DNA of 51,492 nt from CAIZGX01 sp964385405. Its GTDB lineage: Bacteria; Bacteroidota; Bacteroidia; Flavobacteriales_D; Sanyastnellaceae. Shown one piece after another: positions 48,252-51,492 of this stretch. The position numbers and the translations under genes are program-made. The first letter of the stretch is position 1, and every line of letters starts with the position of its first letter. The notes beneath the pieces were generated by a model, which was not told where the DNA came from, made no database searches, and worked only from the letters and a program-made list of their open reading frames with translations. Location of the stretch: the NCBI GenBank assembly GCA_964385405.1, contig CAYLOT010000019.1:1-51492 (forward strand), written 5' to 3'.

Positions 48252-48272
48252 TTAGTGTAGTTTTTACACTAA
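48252..48272. promoter_or_regulatory. Palindromic operator candidate upstream of pfkA
   Basis: TTAGTGTA (48252-48259), five bases, TACACTAA (48265-48272) form the same perfect inverted repeat found before pdhB (15622-15642). It lies 22 nt before the pfkA ATG and just downstream of a possible -7 (TTTATTTG, 48241-48248, one mismatch). A second weak candidate (AAGATTTG, 48283-48290) sits 4 nt before the ATG. A binding site for a common regulator is likely. Confidence 0.7.
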
Positions 48273-48294
48273 GTTAGCATTCAAGATTTGAAAT

Positions 48295-49281
48295 ATGAAT
48301 AGTTCAGGAATAAAACGAATTGCGGTTCTTACAAGTGGGGGTGATGCTCCGGGTATGAATGCTGCTATTCGCGCGGTAGTCCGCGCTTGTGCATTCCACA
48401 ACGTAGAGGTGGAAGGAGTTTTTCAAGGATACTCAGGCCTAATCGCTGGCGACTTCAAACGTTTGAATGAACGTTCGGTTGCACGCATCTTGGGTCGTGG
48501 TGGCACAATCTTAAAATCTTCGCGATGTAAAGAATTTCATACAGTGGAAGGAAGAGCGAAAGCCATTGATCAGATGAATAAACATCACATAGATGCACTC
48601 ATTACCATTGGTGGAAATGGAACGTTCACTGGAGCTCATATTTTGTCGCAGGAGTCAGGTATTCCGGTAATGGGAATTCCAGGAAGTATTGATAACGATA
48701 TATACGGAACCGATCACTGCATTGGATTCGATACAGCTACGAATACTGTAGTGGATGCGGTAGATAAGATTCGTGATACTGCGACTTCGCACAATCGAAT
48801 TTTCTTCGTTGAAGTAATGGGTAGAAACAGTGGTTTTATCGCTTTGAAAGCTGGTATTGCTGCGGGTGCCATTGCTATTGTTCTTCCAGAAGATGAAATG
48901 ACTTCTGAAGAACTTATGCAAATACTTCGCGCAAGTGAAGACAGTGGAAAGTCAAGTTCCATTGTAATTGTTGCTGAAGGAGCAAAGAGCGGAAGTGCTT
49001 ATGAATTGGCGAATAAAGTTGCATCTGAAAATCCAGATTACGATACTCGTGTTTCTGTTTTGGGTCACCTTCAACGTGGCGGAGCACCAAGCTGTTACGA
49101 TCGCGTAATCTCTTCGCGTATGGGAGTTGCGGCCGTAGAAGGATTGCTTCAAGGTAGAAAAGATGTCATGGTTGGATTAGTCAATGACAGAGAAACGTAC
49201 ACATCTTTGGAAGAAGCAATCACACGCAGCAATCTTCCAAATAGAGATGAATTGCGCATAGCCAGAATTCTAGCGATATAA
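48295..49281 (+). CDS. pfkA: 6-phosphofructokinase
   Basis: This 328-residue enzyme phosphorylates fructose 6-phosphate in glycolysis. The family landmarks are present: TSGGDAPGMNAAIRAVVRAC, ILGRGGTILKSSRCKEF, IGIPGSIDNDIYGTDHCIGFDTA-like segment (catalytic Asp of IDND), VEVMGRNSGFIALKAGIA, and VLGHLQRGGAPSCYDR. The metal-contact motif usually GGDGS/T reads IGGNGTF, with Asn108 in place of the Asp of E. coli position 103. Otherwise the active site looks intact. Gap to gapA is 21 nt. An operator-like palindrome precedes the gene. Confidence 0.94.
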   Translation: MNSSGIKRIAVLTSGGDAPGMNAAIRAVVRACAFHNVEVEGVFQGYSGLIAGDFKRLNERSVARILGRGGTILKSSRCKEFHTVEGRAKAIDQMNKHHIDALITIGGNGTFTGAHILSQESGIPVMGIPGSIDNDIYGTDHCIGFDTATNTVVDAVDKIRDTATSHNRIFFVEVMGRNSGFIALKAGIAAGAIAIVLPEDEMTSEELMQILRASEDSGKSSSIVIVAEGAKSGSAYELANKVASENPDYDTRVSVLGHLQRGGAPSCYDRVISSRMGVAAVEGLLQGRKDVMVGLVNDRETYTSLEEAITRSNLPNRDELRIARILAI

Positions 49282-49302
49282 TAATTAGAAAAAAATAATA
49301 CA

Positions 49303-50286
49303 ATGAAAAAGGTAGCAATCAATGGTTTTGGCCGTATCGGCCGCATGTGCTTTCGTCACACGTTAGCCGATAACAGTATTGAAGTAGTCGCTGTAAACGA
49401 CTTAACAGATGTGAAGACACTTGCTCACTTATTGAAATACGACAGTGTTCACGGTAGAGTGCAAGCAGAAGTTTCTGCAGATGGAGAATTCTTGGTGGTA
49501 AACGGAAAGAAAATTCGTGTCTACGCGGAAAAGGACCCTTCGAATTTACCTTGGGGTGAATTAAACGTGGATGTGGTAATTGAAAGCACCGGATTCTTTA
49601 CTGACGACGTAAGTGCTGGAAAGCACATCGCGGCAGGAGCGAAGAAGGTTGTAATTTCTGCTCCAGCAACCGGAAACGTGAAGACAATTGTTCTTGGTGT
49701 TAACGACGATACGCTTACGCCAGATGATTTGATTGTTTCGAACGCTTCTTGTACAACGAATTGTTTGGCTCCAATTGCGAAAGTGTTGAACGATACATTC
49801 GGAGTAGAAAAGGGTTATATTACCACGGTTCATGCCTACACTGCAGATCAGCGTCTACAAGATGCTCCGCACAAAGATTTGCGCAGAGCTCGTGCTGCAG
49901 CGTTAAGCATGGTGCCTACAAGCACCGGTGCCGCGAAGGCAGTTGGATTGGTACTTCCAGAATTGAAAGGAAAATTAGACGGTGTAGCTGTGCGCGTCCC
50001 AACACCAGACGGATCATTAACCGACTTAGTGGCCATCTTGAAAAGAGATGTGACGAAAGAGGAAGTGAATGCAGCCATGAAAGCCGCAGCAGAAGGTCCA
50101 ATGAAAGGAATATTGGAGTATTGCGTTGATCCTATAGTGAGTATTGACGTAGTTGGAAATCCAGCGAGCAGTATCCTCGACGCCGATTTAACTTCTGCGA
50201 ATGGAAATATGGTAAAGATTATGTCTTGGTATGACAATGAAGCAGGTTACAGCAAGCGCGTAATTGACCTTCTTCACAAGATGTAA
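49303..50286 (+). CDS. gapA: Glyceraldehyde-3-phosphate dehydrogenase (type I)
   Basis: This 327-residue enzyme catalyses the NAD-dependent phosphorylating oxidation of glyceraldehyde 3-phosphate. The N terminus is the Rossmann motif INGFGRIGR. The catalytic Cys sits in SNASCTTNCLAP (about residues 146-157) and the general base His in TTVHAYTADQ (about 171-180). PHKDLRRARAAA and WYDNEAGYSKRV complete the set. It is in the pfkA operon, 21 nt after pfkA and 42 nt before the sugar kinase gene. GapB and other isozymes are not seen. Confidence 0.96.
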   Translation: MKKVAINGFGRIGRMCFRHTLADNSIEVVAVNDLTDVKTLAHLLKYDSVHGRVQAEVSADGEFLVVNGKKIRVYAEKDPSNLPWGELNVDVVIESTGFFTDDVSAGKHIAAGAKKVVISAPATGNVKTIVLGVNDDTLTPDDLIVSNASCTTNCLAPIAKVLNDTFGVEKGYITTVHAYTADQRLQDAPHKDLRRARAAALSMVPTSTGAAKAVGLVLPELKGKLDGVAVRVPTPDGSLTDLVAILKRDVTKEEVNAAMKAAAEGPMKGILEYCVDPIVSIDVVGNPASSILDADLTSANGNMVKIMSWYDNEAGYSKRVIDLLHKM

Positions 50287-50328
50287 TTCAGATTAATTTA
50301 GAAATTAAAACAAAGTAATACAAGAGAA

Positions 50329-51192
50329 ATGATACTTATAGCTGATAGCGGGTCCACTAAATGCGATTGGGCTCTTATTGACGAAAAAGGATCTCGTTTA
50401 GGAAACTTCGAGACCATGGGTTTGAATCCTTATTTTCACGACGAGAAAGTAGTTGAAGGTGCAATAAGAGGCAATGCCCCTCTTGCTTTGCAGGCAGATG
50501 CTATTTCGCATATTTATTTTTACGGTGCTGGAAGCAGCACGCCAACGATGTGTGCAATTATAGAACGCGGTTTGCGTGCTGTTTTTCCGAAAGCAGACTT
50601 GTTGGTTGAACACGATTTATTGGGCAGTGCCTATTCAACATACGATGGGGAAGCATGTATCTCTTGCATCCTAGGTACAGGAAGTAATTCTTGTTTCTTC
50701 GATGGGAAGGACATTCATGAGTCAGTTCCTTCATTGGCATACATCTTAGGCGATGAGGCCAGTGGCTCTTACTTCGGTAAGATTTTGTTACGTGAGTATT
50801 TCTACAAAAAGCTTCCCACGGAAATCGTTGAAGCTTTTGAAAAAAGTTTCCCTTTAAGCAAAGACGAGTTCATTTCGAAAATTTACCGTGAGCCAAACGC
50901 AAACGTATACCTCGCTAGTTTCACACGTTTCATTGGAAACTTTGCTCATCATCCACATGTGATGAATTGGGTGGTAAATGGTATGCGCGAATTCTTAGAT
51001 ATTCACGTGAAGTCCTTTGAAAATTGGGACAAAGTTCCTGTTCATTTCGTAGGCTCGATCTCTCACTATTTCAAACATTGTTTGGAAGAGGCTTGTCGTT
51101 TGGAAGGTGTTCGTCTGGGTAACATCATTAAGAAGCCTATCGACGGATTGGTGAACTACCATGTAAAATACGTATTCCACCACGCAGAATGA
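50329..51192 (+). CDS. BadF/BadG/N-acetylglucosamine-kinase-like ATPase
   Basis: This 287-residue protein has the actin-like ATPase fold of the BadF/BcrA and N-acetylglucosamine kinase family. Phosphate motif 1 is LIADSGSTKCDWALID at the N terminus, with GAGSS and CILGTGSNSCFF (about residues 119-130) and LGDEASGSYFGK following. These are typical of eukaryote-like GlcNAc or glucosamine kinases. In an operon with pfkA, gapA and a beta-phosphoglucomutase, a sugar (amino sugar or glucose) kinase is the likely role, but the substrate cannot be assigned. The stop overlaps the next ATG (ATGA). Confidence 0.85.
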   Translation: MILIADSGSTKCDWALIDEKGSRLGNFETMGLNPYFHDEKVVEGAIRGNAPLALQADAISHIYFYGAGSSTPTMCAIIERGLRAVFPKADLLVEHDLLGSAYSTYDGEACISCILGTGSNSCFFDGKDIHESVPSLAYILGDEASGSYFGKILLREYFYKKLPTEIVEAFEKSFPLSKDEFISKIYREPNANVYLASFTRFIGNFAHHPHVMNWVVNGMREFLDIHVKSFENWDKVPVHFVGSISHYFKHCLEEACRLEGVRLGNIIKKPIDGLVNYHVKYVFHHAE

Positions 51193-51492
51193 AAGGAGCC
51201 ATTTTCGATTTAGACGGTGTCTTGGTAGATACTGCGAAGTACCATTATCAAGCGTGGAAAAGATTAGCTCACTCAGTCGGAGTAGAGTTTTCTTTGGACG
51301 ACAACGAGCATTTGAAAGGAGTAAGCCGGGCCGAGTCTTTGGAGTTAATCTTGAAGAAGGGAAATATAGAGAAATCGGCAGAGGAGAAGCAAGCACTCAT
51401 GGACGTTAAGAATGAGTGGTATTTGGAATTGGCTGCAGAAATGAATCCAGATGAGGCTTTGCCTGGAGCTATCCCTTTCCTAGAATCTTGTA
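51189..51492 (+). CDS. pgmB: Beta-phosphoglucomutase-like HAD hydrolase, partial
   Basis: The gene runs off the window; about 101 residues are visible. It starts MKGAIFDLDGVLVDTAKYHYQAWKRL, the HAD motif I (DLDGVLVDTA) with the Asp nucleophile, followed by a helical cap region (VSRAESLELILKKG). DGV-x-x-DTA with YHYQAWK is typical of beta-phosphoglucomutase, which interconverts beta-glucose 1-phosphate and glucose 6-phosphate, usually downstream of a maltose or trehalose phosphorylase. It overlaps the kinase stop by 4 nt (ATGA), so it is translationally coupled. The rest of the sugar operon is outside the window. Confidence 0.85.
   Translation, partial: MKGAIFDLDGVLVDTAKYHYQAWKRLAHSVGVEFSLDDNEHLKGVSRAESLELILKKGNIEKSAEEKQALMDVKNEWYLELAAEMNPDEALPGAIPFLESC

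Overview
The window is chromosomal DNA from a member of the Bacteroidota, most likely a flavobacteria-like lineage (Flavobacteriales or close). The basis is the gene content: GldF of the gliding ABC transporter, a split MetH, a Pur-alpha-like DUF3276 protein, a DUF3127 protein, Bacteroidota-type CcmF/CcsA, an OlsA-OlsB fusion, a DUF1573 tail on an envelope protein, and many -7 promoter elements of the Bacteroidota form TAnnTTTG. Most of the window is ordinary housekeeping sequence. One stretch (about 5.2-9.4 kb) looks accessory.

Layout. 1-1.6 kb: split methionine synthase genes on the minus strand behind a SAM-I riboswitch. 2-5.2 kb: DUF6671 protein, dihydroorotase and an exported pirin. 5.2-7.9 kb: a tight three-gene minus-strand cassette (UDG-like protein plus two unknowns), divergent from a putative DNA-binding protein at 8.1 kb. 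9.4-11.7 kb: a ligand-binding lipoprotein and a metallo-beta-lactamase-fold hydrolase. 11.7-15.6 kb: purB, MsbA-like ABC exporter and gldF. 15.7-19.4 kb: pdhB, a RecB-like nuclease and a bifunctional aminolipid acyltransferase. 19.6-24.8 kb: the cytochrome c maturation operon ccmB-C-D-E-F, read on the minus strand. 24.8-27.8 kb: a small ORF, YceI, Crp-like and WYL regulators, DUF3127. 27.9-32.9 kb: etfB-etfA-bifunctional nuclease-purE-flavin reductase-nucleoside transporter. 33-36.9 kb: arginase, LMW phosphatase, RsmI-like methylase, Pur protein, 3-hydroxyacyl-CoA dehydrogenase. 36.9-46.5 kb: composite envelope protein, clpC, gyrA, TPR protein, degenerate DnaB-like ATPase. 46.5-48.2 kb: LysM pseudophosphatase and an unknown. 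48.3 kb to the end: pfkA-gapA-sugar kinase-pgmB, a glycolysis/sugar operon cut by the window edge.

The most interesting signals are not single genes. (1) Four intergenic regions hold arrays of tiny hairpins in which a 4-6 nt spacer is constant within an array while the stems change but stay self-complementary. (2) At least seven genes have an exact TAnnTTTG element only 3-5 nt before the start codon, which predicts leaderless mRNAs. (3) The same 21-bp palindrome, TTAGTGTA-N5-TACACTAA, lies upstream of both pdhB and pfkA, suggesting an uncharacterised glycolysis/pyruvate regulon. (4) The 5.2-7.9 kb cassette, with a UDG-like fold protein and an operator-like repeat cluster, is the best candidate for an undescribed multi-gene system.

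Functions are assigned from motifs and remembered family features only; no database search was run. No rRNA, tRNA, insertion sequence or CRISPR array was recognised.
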